Below, piece by piece: positions 38,563 to 46,752 of a DNA stretch of 64,000 nt. The stretch comes from Cyanobium sp. (GTDB taxonomy: Bacteria; Cyanobacteriota; Cyanobacteriia; PCC-6307; Cyanobiaceae). Position 1 is the stretch's first letter. Every line of letters begins with the position of its first letter. Both the position numbers and the translations under genes were made by a program. Below the pieces are notes generated by a model, which had not been told where the DNA came from, did no database searches, and saw only the letters and a program-made list of their open reading frames with translations. The stretch spans positions 1 through 64,000 of the forward strand of contig BJHE01000001.1 of assembly GCA_014191755.1 (NCBI GenBank), given 5' to 3'.

Positions 38563-39375
38563 TCACCAGGGGATCGGCTGGCCATCCCAGGCCACGAAGT
38601 TGCCGCTCTGCTCCGCGCTCCGCGTCGCCAGAACCTCCAGGAGTTGATGAGCAGCCCGTTGCGGAGAAAACAAGCCTGAGGGCGGAACGGAGGATCGGAA
38701 CGGTTCCGAGAGGCCGGTGGCGGTGGTGCCGGGATGGAGGGCGGTCACGCAGGCGAGGGGCAACCGCCGCCGCCATTCGATCGCCAGGGTGCGCAGCAGC
38801 TGGTTCTGGGCGGCCTTAGCGGCCCGGTAGGCATACCAACCACCAAGTTTGTTGTCGGTGATGCTGCCTACCCGCGCCGAAAGGCTCGCGAAGTGAAGGG
38901 GAAGGTGCCGGGGAAGGGCAGGCTCGAGGGCCTTGGCCAGCAGGAGCGGCCCGAAGGCATTGAGCTCGAAGCTGCGCCTCAGGTTGTCGCGGTTCACCTG
39001 GAGCAGCCGCTTTTCAGGCTGAAGGGACCCCTCATGCAGCAGGCCGGCCGTGCAGATCACCAGCCTCAGTGGCTGGAAGCGCTCCAGGGCCAGCGCCGCG
39101 AACGACTCCAGGCTGGCGTCATCACCGAGATCGAGCCGCCAGGTTCCCCGTTTTGGTCCGGCGGTATGCACCTGCAGCCCCGCTGCGCGCTGGGCCAGGC
39201 CATCGGCCAGGGCTTGGCCGATGCCGCCAGCCCCCACCACCAGCGCATGGCCCTGCCAGTGGAACAGATCCGTGGCTTGTGGTTCCACAAGAGTTCCAGG
39301 GTTCGACACCGTCTGCGACGACTGGGGCCCTGGTGGCTGATCGGCGAGCACGGTGAGAATCTGAAGATGGCGCAT
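38563..39375 (-). CDS. Short-chain dehydrogenase/reductase, CsgA-like
   Basis: NAD(P)-dependent oxidoreductase fold. 270 residues from ATG 39375 (MRHLQILTVLAD); upstream starts would overlap the gpsA start. The nucleotide site is ALVVGAGGIGQALADGL. LVICTAGLLHE fits the NAG/NxAG region, and the catalytic triad is the Ser in FASLSARVGSI and the Tyr/Lys in YRAAKAAQNQL. Similar proteins include bacterial C-factor-like SDRs, substrate unknown. It is divergent from gpsA. Confidence 0.8.
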   Translation of the reverse strand: MRHLQILTVLADQPPGPQSSQTVSNPGTLVEPQATDLFHWQGHALVVGAGGIGQALADGLAQRAAGLQVHTAGPKRGTWRLDLGDDASLESFAALALERFQPLRLVICTAGLLHEGSLQPEKRLLQVNRDNLRRSFELNAFGPLLLAKALEPALPRHLPLHFASLSARVGSITDNKLGGWYAYRAAKAAQNQLLRTLAIEWRRRLPLACVTALHPGTTATGLSEPFRSSVPPSGLFSPQRAAHQLLEVLATRSAEQSGNFVAWDGQPIPW

Positions 39376-39430
39376 GATGGCAGCGCCATGCCCAATGCCG
39401 TGTTGTTTCGATGCGGCCGCCTGAAAATCC

Positions 39431-40345
39431 ATGGGTCCTCGTCTCACGCTGCTCGGCCGCGGTGCCTGGGGGAGCACCCTGGAACATCTGTGGAGAGACC
39501 TGGGCCTGGAGGTGCGCAGCTGGTCACGCCGTGACGGCGGCTCCCCCGAGCCCCTCCTGAGGGATTCCGACCTCGTGGTGGTGGCGGTCTCGATGGCCGC
39601 CGTCCGTCCCCTGGCCGCCTCCCTGGTGCAGTCCTGGCCGCCCGGACTGCCCCTGCTTTCCTGCAGCAAGGGGATCGACCTCGAGGGGCTCTGCACCGCC
39701 AGCCAGCTGTGGGGGCAGCAGCTTCCCCAGGCGCCGACGGCCGTTCTCTCGGGCCCGAATCTGGCGGATGAGCTGCAGCGCGGTCTGCCGGCGGCGAGTG
39801 TGATCGCCAGCCACGATGGCAACCTGGCCAGCAGCCTTCAGAGAGCACTGCACACGCCAAACCTGCGGCTTTACACCAACAGCGACCCAATCGGCACGGA
39901 AGCGGCCGGTGCCCTCAAGAATGTGATGGCCCTGGCGGCCGGTATCAGCGATGGTCTGGGGCTGGGAGCCAATGCCAGGGCTTCGCTCCTCTGCCGGGGT
40001 CTGGCGGAGATCGGGGTGGTGCTCAAGGCACTCGGGGGCCAACCAGCCACCCTTTACGGACTGGCGGGGCTCGGCGATCTGCTGGCTACGGCCACCAGCA
40101 GCCTCAGCCGCAACCAGCGCTTCGGCGGCCTGCTGGCCCGTGGCCTCAGCGAGCAGGAGGCTCTCAGTTGCATCGGGGCCACCGTGGAGGGTCCGCGTAC
40201 CGCCCGGGCCACCGTGGCCCTGGCCAGTCGCCAGGGCTGGCGGTTGCCAATCTGTGAACAGGTGGTTCTGCTGCTCGATGGTGGTGTCGATGCCCAGGGG
40301 GCGGTTCGGGCCCTGATGGAGAGGGATCTGAGGCCGGAGGCGTGA
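39431..40345 (+). CDS. gpsA: NAD(P)-dependent glycerol-3-phosphate dehydrogenase
   Basis: Makes sn-glycerol 3-phosphate from dihydroxyacetone phosphate for lipid synthesis. 304 residues, a little shorter than the usual 330. The nucleotide fold LTLLGRGAWGSTLEHL is at the N-terminus, followed by SGPNLADELQRGLP, the catalytic Lys in AAGALKNVMALAAGISDGL, and ATSSLSRNQRFGGLL with ATVEGPRTARATVAL. Its stop is three bases before the PhzF-like start, so the genes are coupled. Confidence 0.93.
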   Translation: MGPRLTLLGRGAWGSTLEHLWRDLGLEVRSWSRRDGGSPEPLLRDSDLVVVAVSMAAVRPLAASLVQSWPPGLPLLSCSKGIDLEGLCTASQLWGQQLPQAPTAVLSGPNLADELQRGLPAASVIASHDGNLASSLQRALHTPNLRLYTNSDPIGTEAAGALKNVMALAAGISDGLGLGANARASLLCRGLAEIGVVLKALGGQPATLYGLAGLGDLLATATSSLSRNQRFGGLLARGLSEQEALSCIGATVEGPRTARATVALASRQGWRLPICEQVVLLLDGGVDAQGAVRALMERDLRPEA

Positions 40346-40347
40346 GC

Positions 40348-41328
40348 ATGGATGCCTTGCCCGCGGTGTTGATCGAGGCCTTCAGCGGCGGCCCCTTCGG
40401 GGGCAATGGCGCGGCCGTGGTGGCTCTGGAGGCTCCGATGCCCGACGATTGGATGCAGGCGGTGGCCGCCAGTCTCCGCCAGTCGGAAACGGCCTTCCTG
40501 CTTAAGAGCAAGCAGGGGTGGATGCTGCGCTGGTTCACGCCCGTCTGCGAGGTACCCCTCTGCGGCCACGCCACCCTGGCGGCGCTGCTGGCCCTGGGCC
40601 ACTGGAACCGACTCGGCCCCGGTGATCGCACCTGGCTCAACAGCCGCAGTGGGCCGCTGGAGGTGGAGTTGCCGGCGAGCCGGCCCGGCTGGGGCACGAT
40701 CGTGCTGCCCTGCGGCGAGCTACAGCCAGAACCTGGCGCCGCCGGCCTGACGGACCTCCTGCTGGATCGGCTCGGATTCGGGCCGGAGGGATGTTGGAGT
40801 TCTGCGTTGGGGTATTGGGTGGTTCTGCTGCCTCGGGAAGCTCCCCTCGCCTCCATGGAGGGTCTCGCCCCGGCCTTGGAGGGGCCGCTGCGGCAGGGCC
40901 TGGTGCTGATGCAGGGCCTCGATCCATCTGCAGGTGGGCCGCAGATCGGGGGCGAACCTGCTGATTATCAGCTCCGCTTCTTCGCCCCCGGCCTGGGAAT
41001 CCCGGAGGATCCTGTCACCGGTTCGGCCCACGCTCTGGTGGCTCCCTGGTGGCAGCGGCACCTGGGTCGGCCCCTTGTGCGGGGCTGGCAATGCTCTGAC
41101 CGTCCTGGGGGGATGGTCTGCGAGGCCGTGTCATCCGCCATGATCCGGCTGACCGGATCGGGACATCTGCTATGGGATGGAACCTTACGGGCGGCCTCCG
41201 CAGGCTGGCCAGCAGCACCGCAGCGACGGGGCGCACGGGATGGCGCTCCCTGGACCGAGCAATGGACCGTCTGGCGCACAGCGACCCGCTTGCCGTGTTC
41301 CACAGCCTCCGCCGCCACCCCTTCCTGA
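40348..41328 (+). CDS. PhzF-family isomerase-like protein with an extended C-terminus
   Basis: 326 residues from ATG 40348 (GTG 40342 possible). The PhzF fold is clear: EAFSGGPFGGNGAAVV, the catalytic Glu in RQSETAFLL, TPVCEVPLCGHATLAALLAL, LGIPEDPVTGSAHALVAPWW, and IRLTGSGHLLWDGTL near 275. Family members usually end about here. The last 45 residues (AASAGWPAAPQRRGARDG onwards) are read out of the 5' end of the next gene in another frame, so the original stop was probably lost. The substrate is unknown. Confidence 0.82.
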   Translation: MDALPAVLIEAFSGGPFGGNGAAVVALEAPMPDDWMQAVAASLRQSETAFLLKSKQGWMLRWFTPVCEVPLCGHATLAALLALGHWNRLGPGDRTWLNSRSGPLEVELPASRPGWGTIVLPCGELQPEPGAAGLTDLLLDRLGFGPEGCWSSALGYWVVLLPREAPLASMEGLAPALEGPLRQGLVLMQGLDPSAGGPQIGGEPADYQLRFFAPGLGIPEDPVTGSAHALVAPWWQRHLGRPLVRGWQCSDRPGGMVCEAVSSAMIRLTGSGHLLWDGTLRAASAGWPAAPQRRGARDGAPWTEQWTVWRTATRLPCSTASAATPS

Positions 41329-42347
41329 TCAGCGCTCCCCTGGCGGCCCTGGCGTTGGGAGCGGGTATCGGGGCCAACGCTCTGCTGCGACCCGGCACCT
41401 CCGCCGCCGAGGGCGAACTGCTGGACACCCTGATCGCCAGCCCGAAGGCCCGACCGTCGCTGGCCCCAACCGCGGATCCTCTAGCTCCTCTCACCGCTAG
41501 CGAGCCCATGGCAGCAGGTGAGATGGAGGCCCCAGCTCCCATGAATGGGGGCCTGGCTCCTGCCAACTTGCGGGCTCAGCGCGCCGCCGCCCATGCGAGC
41601 GCGGGTGGGGGTTTGGTCGAACCCGTAGCCGGACCCACTCTCAAGATGGAGATTAGGGTCGCCCTGCTGAAGCTGCCCGCCTATCCCGATTTCAGCGCCT
41701 CTGGGGCCTGGCGGCTGCTTGACCGTCAAGGCCGGGTGCTACGTCAGGGCACGGCGGCCCAGGCGCCCGATCCCGCCCCCTATCTCGCTCAGGAAGCCGA
41801 AGTGTGGCTGGAGGCCGGCCCCTACGACCATCTCAGCAGTGCCGGTCGTCGCTACGAGGGCCGTTTTCGCATCCTCCGGAGCAACAACGGTCTGCGGGTG
41901 ATCAACCACCTGCCGCTCGAGAACTATGTGAGCTCGGTCGTGGGTGGCGAGATGCCCCCCTCATGGAATCGCGAAGCCTTGCGGGCCCAGGCTGTGGCAG
42001 CCCGCTCCTACGCCCTGGCCCACATGGCCCGCCCGGCCGACGATCAGTGGCACCTGGGGGATACCACCCGCTGGCAGAACTACGAAGGCCTCTCCAGCGT
42101 GACCGCCACCACCCGGGATGCCACGAGCAGCACCGACGGGCTGATCCTCAGCTACCAGGGTGGGATCGTGGAGAGTCTCTATGCCGCCACCCAGCAGATC
42201 GTCGAGGAAGCCCATGGCAACCTTGGCGCCAGCATGAGTCAGACGGGGGCCCAGGAGCTAGCGAAGCAGGGGCTTCGCTACAATGAAATTCTCGGTCGCT
42301 ATTACCAGGGCGCCTCCCTCGCCCGACTCCAGGCCGGTGCGGGCTGA
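41262..42347 (+). CDS. SpoIID/LytB-domain protein
   Basis: 361 residues from ATG 41262; ATG 41172 and GTG 41295 are alternatives. The 41262 start sits 67 bases inside the preceding gene's reading frame. A single hydrophobic segment (PFLISAPLAALALGAGIGAN) precedes a long low-complexity region. The SpoIID domain follows: LPLENYVSSVVGGEMPPSW, EALRAQAVAARSYALAH, TTRDATSSTDGLILSY. SpoIID family enzymes are lytic transglycosylases that remodel peptidoglycan, and this is the cyanobacterial vegetative relative. Predicted periplasmic, membrane-anchored. Confidence 0.85.
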   Translation: MDRLAHSDPLAVFHSLRRHPFLISAPLAALALGAGIGANALLRPGTSAAEGELLDTLIASPKARPSLAPTADPLAPLTASEPMAAGEMEAPAPMNGGLAPANLRAQRAAAHASAGGGLVEPVAGPTLKMEIRVALLKLPAYPDFSASGAWRLLDRQGRVLRQGTAAQAPDPAPYLAQEAEVWLEAGPYDHLSSAGRRYEGRFRILRSNNGLRVINHLPLENYVSSVVGGEMPPSWNREALRAQAVAARSYALAHMARPADDQWHLGDTTRWQNYEGLSSVTATTRDATSSTDGLILSYQGGIVESLYAATQQIVEEAHGNLGASMSQTGAQELAKQGLRYNEILGRYYQGASLARLQAGAG

Positions 42348-43164
42348 ACGCTGGTGGCGGCGAGCCGTCGAGGTGTCGGAACAGGCCCTTGCCGCCGGTG
42401 CCTTGGTCCCCGTGGAGACCCGCCTGATCGATCAGCCGGCGATCGCCCCGTTCCTGCTGCGGGAATTGGTCTCCCGTCCGCCACGGCACCTGCGGCCCGA
42501 GGGACCGAAGCCCAATCCCTTCCTTCCCTGGGACCAGCCCCTTGAGGTGGGCCACATCGGCGAGAGCCACGTGTTGCTCCTCAACAAATATCCAGTGCAG
42601 GCCTGCCATCTGCTGGTGATCACCCGCGGCTGGCAACCCCAGAGCGGCTGGCTGGATGCCACCGACTGGGCCAGTGTGGCGGCGGTCGGAGCCGACACGG
42701 GGGGCCTCTGGTTCTTCAACAGCGGGGCGACCGCCGGTGCGAGCCAACCCCATCGCCATCTGCAGCTCCTGCCCCGCAGCGAGGGGGCACCCAGCTGCCC
42801 CCTTGCGTCCCTGCTGGAGTCCCAGCTGCAGGGAGCATCGCCTCCCTGGCCATGGGCCTACCGCCTCAGCCCCCGCCTTGATCCCATCGGTGGCCGGGAT
42901 CTCGAGGAGCTCTACGCGAGCCATTGCGAGGCCTTGGGTCTTGGTCGCCGGGAGTCCGATGAGGCTCCGCGCCATCCCTACAACGTGCTGTTCGACGACC
43001 GCTGGTTCCTCACGGTGCACCGCTGGCGTGAGCACGGGGCTGGTTTCAGTGTGAATGGCCTGGGTTTTGCCGGCTATCTGCTTTGCACGGAAGCCTCAGA
43101 TCGAAATTGGTTGGAGCGCCATGGCCCCTGGGCCCTGCTGGCCTCTGTGGCGGTACCTGCCTGA
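42337..43164 (+). CDS. Ap4A phosphorylase (ATP adenylyltransferase)
   Basis: HIT-superfamily enzyme splitting diadenosine tetraphosphate into ATP/ADP products. 275 residues from GTG 42337 (VRAERWWRRAVEVSEQAL), overlapping the previous stop; ATG 42283 is an alternative with a non-conserved leader. PKPNPFLPWDQPLEVGH and HVLLLNKYPVQACHLLVIT match the APA1/2 N-terminal half. The histidine triad is in SQPHRHLQLLPR near 143-154. YNVLFDDRWFLTVHR and the end agree. Confidence 0.88.
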   Translation: MRAERWWRRAVEVSEQALAAGALVPVETRLIDQPAIAPFLLRELVSRPPRHLRPEGPKPNPFLPWDQPLEVGHIGESHVLLLNKYPVQACHLLVITRGWQPQSGWLDATDWASVAAVGADTGGLWFFNSGATAGASQPHRHLQLLPRSEGAPSCPLASLLESQLQGASPPWPWAYRLSPRLDPIGGRDLEELYASHCEALGLGRRESDEAPRHPYNVLFDDRWFLTVHRWREHGAGFSVNGLGFAGYLLCTEASDRNWLERHGPWALLASVAVPA

Positions 43165-43382
43165 GGGGGGATACCCACCGGCCGGCGTGAGGGCGCCATG
43201 AGCCCCTGAATCGGTGTTTTCACGGTTGTGTTCCCCGGCGGCTGGATCTCTTCTGAAGGGAAGGGACGGCAACGGTCCCTGCGGTCCTGATCTGGTTCCG
43301 GAAGGCTTCCTCCTTTAAGGGGTCAGGTTTCTTGATCGGAAGCCAGCTCATTTCAAATGTTCTCTATTTCAACTTGTATTTC

Positions 43383-44147
43383 ATGGCCATCTCCGCTACC
43401 AATCGCCGCCTGCGGCGACGCTTTGCCCTGGAGCAGCGCAATCGACTCGTTGAAGCCCACCGGGATCTAGTGAGACCCATCGCCATCCATTACGGCCGCT
43501 GCTGCCGGGAGAGTGTGGAGGATCTGCTCCAGGTGGGGATGATCGGGCTGATCCGGGCCGCCGAACGGTTCGACGCTCAGCAGGGCACACCCTTCGGAGC
43601 CTTCGCCCGACCCCACATCCGAGGCGCCATCCTGCACCACCTTCGCGATCTGGCTCCCTCGGTCCGCCTGCCCCGCCGGCAGGCCGAGTTGCAGGAAAGG
43701 CTGCGCCGCCTGGAGCGCCACGTACTACAGCAGGGTCGGGTGGCGAATCCTGCTGACCTACAACGACTTCTGGGCATCGATGCCGAACAGTGGAACCTGC
43801 TGATGCGGCAGCGGCTGCTCAATCGGGCCGAGGCCCTCACGGAGATCGCCGAGGAGGACCTGGATCAGGCGGATTCAGAGGCCGGAGCCGATCCAAATGA
43901 AGGAGAGGGTGAAACGGTGCAGGCCCTACTTGAGGGTCTGGATCCGCGCCAGCGGGAGGTGGTTCACCAGGTCGTGCTCAGAGGCCTCAGCTATCGCCAG
44001 ATCGCCCGTCGAATGCAGGTGAGCCCAATGACCGTACAGCGGCTGCTCCATCGTGGCCTGGAGCAGCTGCGGGGTCATCTGGAGGTGGCGGACTTCAGGA
44101 GCCCTGGCCGGGTTGATCCCGCGCGATCTGCTGCTCGAGTGTGCTGA
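43383..44147 (+). CDS. sigF: Type III alternative sigma factor, SigF-like
   Basis: 254 residues from ATG 43383 (MAISATNRRLRRRFALEQ). Region 2 includes VEDLLQVGMIGLIRAAERF and GTPFGAFARPHIRGAILHHL. Region 3 includes RRQAELQERLRRLERHV. Region 4 is DPRQREVVHQVVLRGLSYR then QIARRMQVSPMTVQRLLHRG. Group 3 sigma factors of cyanobacteria serve stress or motility functions. The tail overlaps a reverse-strand small gene by 53 bases. The 218 bases upstream hold no gene; the 60 bases just before the start are AT-rich and probably carry its promoter. Confidence 0.88.
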   Translation: MAISATNRRLRRRFALEQRNRLVEAHRDLVRPIAIHYGRCCRESVEDLLQVGMIGLIRAAERFDAQQGTPFGAFARPHIRGAILHHLRDLAPSVRLPRRQAELQERLRRLERHVLQQGRVANPADLQRLLGIDAEQWNLLMRQRLLNRAEALTEIAEEDLDQADSEAGADPNEGEGETVQALLEGLDPRQREVVHQVVLRGLSYRQIARRMQVSPMTVQRLLHRGLEQLRGHLEVADFRSPGRVDPARSAARVC

Positions 44148-44286
44148 TCGCGGCATTGAGGGCAGCCAGGCGCCTCTCGGAGGCATCCCGCCAAAAAGTG
44201 AGCATACGGAGCTTGTTGCTCTGATGCTGGCGCCAGGCTTCGGCTCCATCCACGACTGGATAGCAGGAAGCAAAAGGAGGAAACAT
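44095..44286 (-). CDS. Small hypothetical protein antiparallel to the sigma-factor tail
   Basis: 63 residues from ATG 44286 (MFPPFASCYPVVDGAEAW); ATG 44319 adds eleven residues. The C-terminal half, RMLTFWRDASERRLAALNA then AISTLEQQIARDQ, looks like a coiled-coil helix. No known domain. The composition is protein-like, and I recall similar short proteins in picocyanobacteria. Confidence 0.55.
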   Translation of the reverse strand: MFPPFASCYPVVDGAEAWRQHQSNKLRMLTFWRDASERRLAALNAAISTLEQQIARDQPGQGS

Positions 44287-44498
44287 CACGATCAACCAAT
44301 CGTGTTGTGTTCTAGCCACACTGAAGCCACCTCCGTGGTGCGGGGCGGACCCCGGAAGGGGGAGGGTGGAGAGTCGGTGTGGGGTCGGCGCCGTTGCGAT
44401 GGACAGGGAAAACCTGATAATTCCCCCCGGTGAGGCTGCCCGGTTGCCATTGGCTGCCCGCTGCGGGGATCCATCTCCTTGCCTGCAGGTTTGCTGCG

Positions 44499-45500
44499 AT
44501 GTCGGCCGAATGGGTCTGGCCCTGGTCTGGGCTGGTGGCGCTCATGGCGGGTCAGACCGCCCGTGTTCTGCAGGGCAGCTTCAACACGGTGCCCGTGCTC
44601 CATTCCAATCAGCCGGAGGCGGTGAACGGACCCGGAATCCTGATCGATACCAGCCTGGGGATCGTTTACTCCGAAACGGGCTTGGCGATGGCCAATCCCA
44701 CCCTCCGCTTCGAGGGACCCTTCGGCCTGCATTTCCACCACTTTTACAGCCCCTCCAGCCCAGGACAGGGTCGCCTGGGTCGTCGCCCGGAACCCAGCCT
44801 CGCCGCGGTCGTGATCAATCCGGGCGGCGTGCCGGTTCGGTTGCGGCTGTTCCGGGGCGCCGTGCGCAACAGCTTCGCAGCGCCCTACCCCGGTCACCAG
44901 CTGCTTGGCGTGAATCCCCTTGGTCCCGGGCCCACGGCCGTGCAGATGCTCTGGGGCCGTCTCGATCCCGACCTACCGGAGGAACTCACCGTTCCACCAC
45001 GATCTCGCCTGGTGCTGCTGCGAACCGACCTCCCGGCCCTGGGCGTGGTGAACGGCATGCAGCTGGGCGAGAGCGATGGGCCCTTCCATCTCGCCATGGT
45101 GGCGGCACCCTCCCCGGCCACGGATGAGGAAATCTTCTCCCACATCGATAGCCGTCGGCTTGCTCCGGGGAGGACCTACCTCACCCAACTGGAGGCCATC
45201 GAGCGGGGCCTGGTGTTCTCCAGGGTCAGTGGGGTGGCCCTTGGTGACACCTACCAGGCCAGCCTCAGCCATGACCTGGAGCGCAAAGGCCCCCTGCATG
45301 TGCCGCTCACCAGAACGGTGCGACAGAGCTTCGGTATCGGGAAGATCCTGGTGAACCGCCCGGTGGCGCGGATGCTGGATTGTGCCCTGGAAAACGTGGG
45401 CACCTACGGCGTGCGCTTCGACCCGCTGCAGCGGCAGACGCCAACCCCGCGCGGGGGCGCCGCCCCGGAATGGCCTCTGCATCAGGCCAGCGGGCTCTGA
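44499..45500 (+). CDS. DUF3370 family protein
   Basis: 333 residues from ATG 44499 (MSAEWVWPWSGLVALMAGQT). VLHSNQPEAVNGPGILIDT, HHFYSPSSPGQGRLGRR, LYNPGG-like VVINPGGVPVRLRLFRG and the end ILVNRPVARMLDCALENVG fit DUF3370, a cyanobacterial family with an expected periplasmic or surface location. The N-terminus is weakly hydrophobic rather than a clear signal peptide. Function unknown. Confidence 0.78.
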   Translation: MSAEWVWPWSGLVALMAGQTARVLQGSFNTVPVLHSNQPEAVNGPGILIDTSLGIVYSETGLAMANPTLRFEGPFGLHFHHFYSPSSPGQGRLGRRPEPSLAAVVINPGGVPVRLRLFRGAVRNSFAAPYPGHQLLGVNPLGPGPTAVQMLWGRLDPDLPEELTVPPRSRLVLLRTDLPALGVVNGMQLGESDGPFHLAMVAAPSPATDEEIFSHIDSRRLAPGRTYLTQLEAIERGLVFSRVSGVALGDTYQASLSHDLERKGPLHVPLTRTVRQSFGIGKILVNRPVARMLDCALENVGTYGVRFDPLQRQTPTPRGGAAPEWPLHQASGL

Positions 45501-45628
45501 TCGTGGCACCGCCACTCCTGCGTCCTTCATCGCGCCAGCCGTTGACCCTGCCCACCACCTTGAGTGATCGCTACCGTCAGGCTCTGGAAGCCCAGGAGCG
45601 TTTGATGCGCAGCTGGCTGAAACCATGA
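45470..45628 (+). CDS. Putative small protein between DUF3370 and J-domain genes
   Basis: 52 residues from ATG 45470, overlapping the DUF3370 3' end and ending in the ATGA that starts the J-domain gene. The final part, LSDRYRQALEAQERLMRSW, is helix-like and protein-like in composition. No homolog is recognised. The arrangement of overlapping starts and stops is consistent with an operon, but the gene is not certain. Confidence 0.4.
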   Translation: MASASGQRALIVAPPLLRPSSRQPLTLPTTLSDRYRQALEAQERLMRSWLKP

Positions 45629-46671
45629 CCCCACCAACAGGCAAGGAGGACCGGCGTCGCCTGACCTTGGAGCTCTCCCGCACCCGGATCGAGCACCTCG
45701 ATGCGCTCAAGCGGGAATGGGGCCTGCGGAACAGGGGGGATGTGCTGGAGCGGCTGTTCGATGGCCTCTTTCCGTCCATCAAGGCGGAGGGCGATGCCAT
45801 GGCCATGGCCCAGGGTGACGAGCGGGGTGAAGCCGAGAGCGATCTCGATGAGCAGGCGGCTCTGGTGCTGGTGGGTTCCGGTGCCCTGGAACGAATCCCT
45901 AGAGAAGCCGGCGATGGGTCCAGCGGCTCCTCGCAGGCTGATGGAGGGTCACAACACCGCTCCAGCGCCGGCATCGATCTTCCTGGGTTTGTGCGTAAGC
46001 GATCGAGGGACTTGCGCCACAGTCTTCAGGCCCCTCCGGAGCCCAGCCCCGGCATCGCTCCCATGCCCCGACTGGCTGCCGATCTTGCCGAGCAGGCCCT
46101 CTCCCAGGCCAAGGACCACTGGCTGGGCCTTTACGGAAGCACGGCCAATGAGGCCGTGCTTGAGGCGGCGATGACCTGGCTGGCGCAAGACGTTTGGCCC
46201 CAGGCCGAACCCGTGGAGGGCAGGGCCTTCACCTGGACCGCCGCCTGTGCCCTGATGCAGCAGTTAGTCGATGGCTGGAGTCTGGATGCGGCGAGCTTCG
46301 AGCGGGTGGTGGTCACGGCGGGGGTTCTCGAGGATCCCTTCAGCGCGACAACCCTGCCGATGAGGATCCCGACCCTGATCCATCGCTTCGTTCAGCGATT
46401 CCGGCGTCGGCCGAAGGGGACCTCATTCCAGACCTTGGAGCACACGATGACTCTCCAGGGCGCCCTGCGTTTGCTGGAGTTGCCAACCCAGCTCGGTCAG
46501 CGGGTCACCCTTGCGGACATCCGCGAGGCCTATCGGGAGATGGCACTGCGCCACCACCCGGATTCCGGTGGCTCCGTGGAGGCCATGCGGCGAGTCAACG
46601 AGGCCTACCAACTGCTTAAGGAGCTCTACCGCCATCCAGCAGCAGAACCCGCCGGACCACGTTTGCGCTAG
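45625..46671 (+). CDS. J-domain protein with an N-terminal helix-rich region
   Basis: 348 residues from ATG 45625. The J domain is at the C-terminus (about 300-340, VTLADIREAYREMALRHHPD) with the HPD motif intact, so it should stimulate an Hsp70. The N-terminus (about 11-50, RRLTLELSRTRIEHLDALKR) recalls a ribbon-helix-helix element. The middle, about 60-135, is low-complexity. C-terminal J domains with long N-terminal parts occur in cyanobacteria; partner and client are unknown. Confidence 0.78.
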   Translation: MTPPTGKEDRRRLTLELSRTRIEHLDALKREWGLRNRGDVLERLFDGLFPSIKAEGDAMAMAQGDERGEAESDLDEQAALVLVGSGALERIPREAGDGSSGSSQADGGSQHRSSAGIDLPGFVRKRSRDLRHSLQAPPEPSPGIAPMPRLAADLAEQALSQAKDHWLGLYGSTANEAVLEAAMTWLAQDVWPQAEPVEGRAFTWTAACALMQQLVDGWSLDAASFERVVVTAGVLEDPFSATTLPMRIPTLIHRFVQRFRRRPKGTSFQTLEHTMTLQGALRLLELPTQLGQRVTLADIREAYREMALRHHPDSGGSVEAMRRVNEAYQLLKELYRHPAAEPAGPRLR

Positions 46672-46752
46672 CAGGGGAACTCAGAACGCACTCACCGCGC
46701 CGATTCGGAGATGCCTTTTTGCGGACCCTGACTCATTTGAGACGCAAAACTG

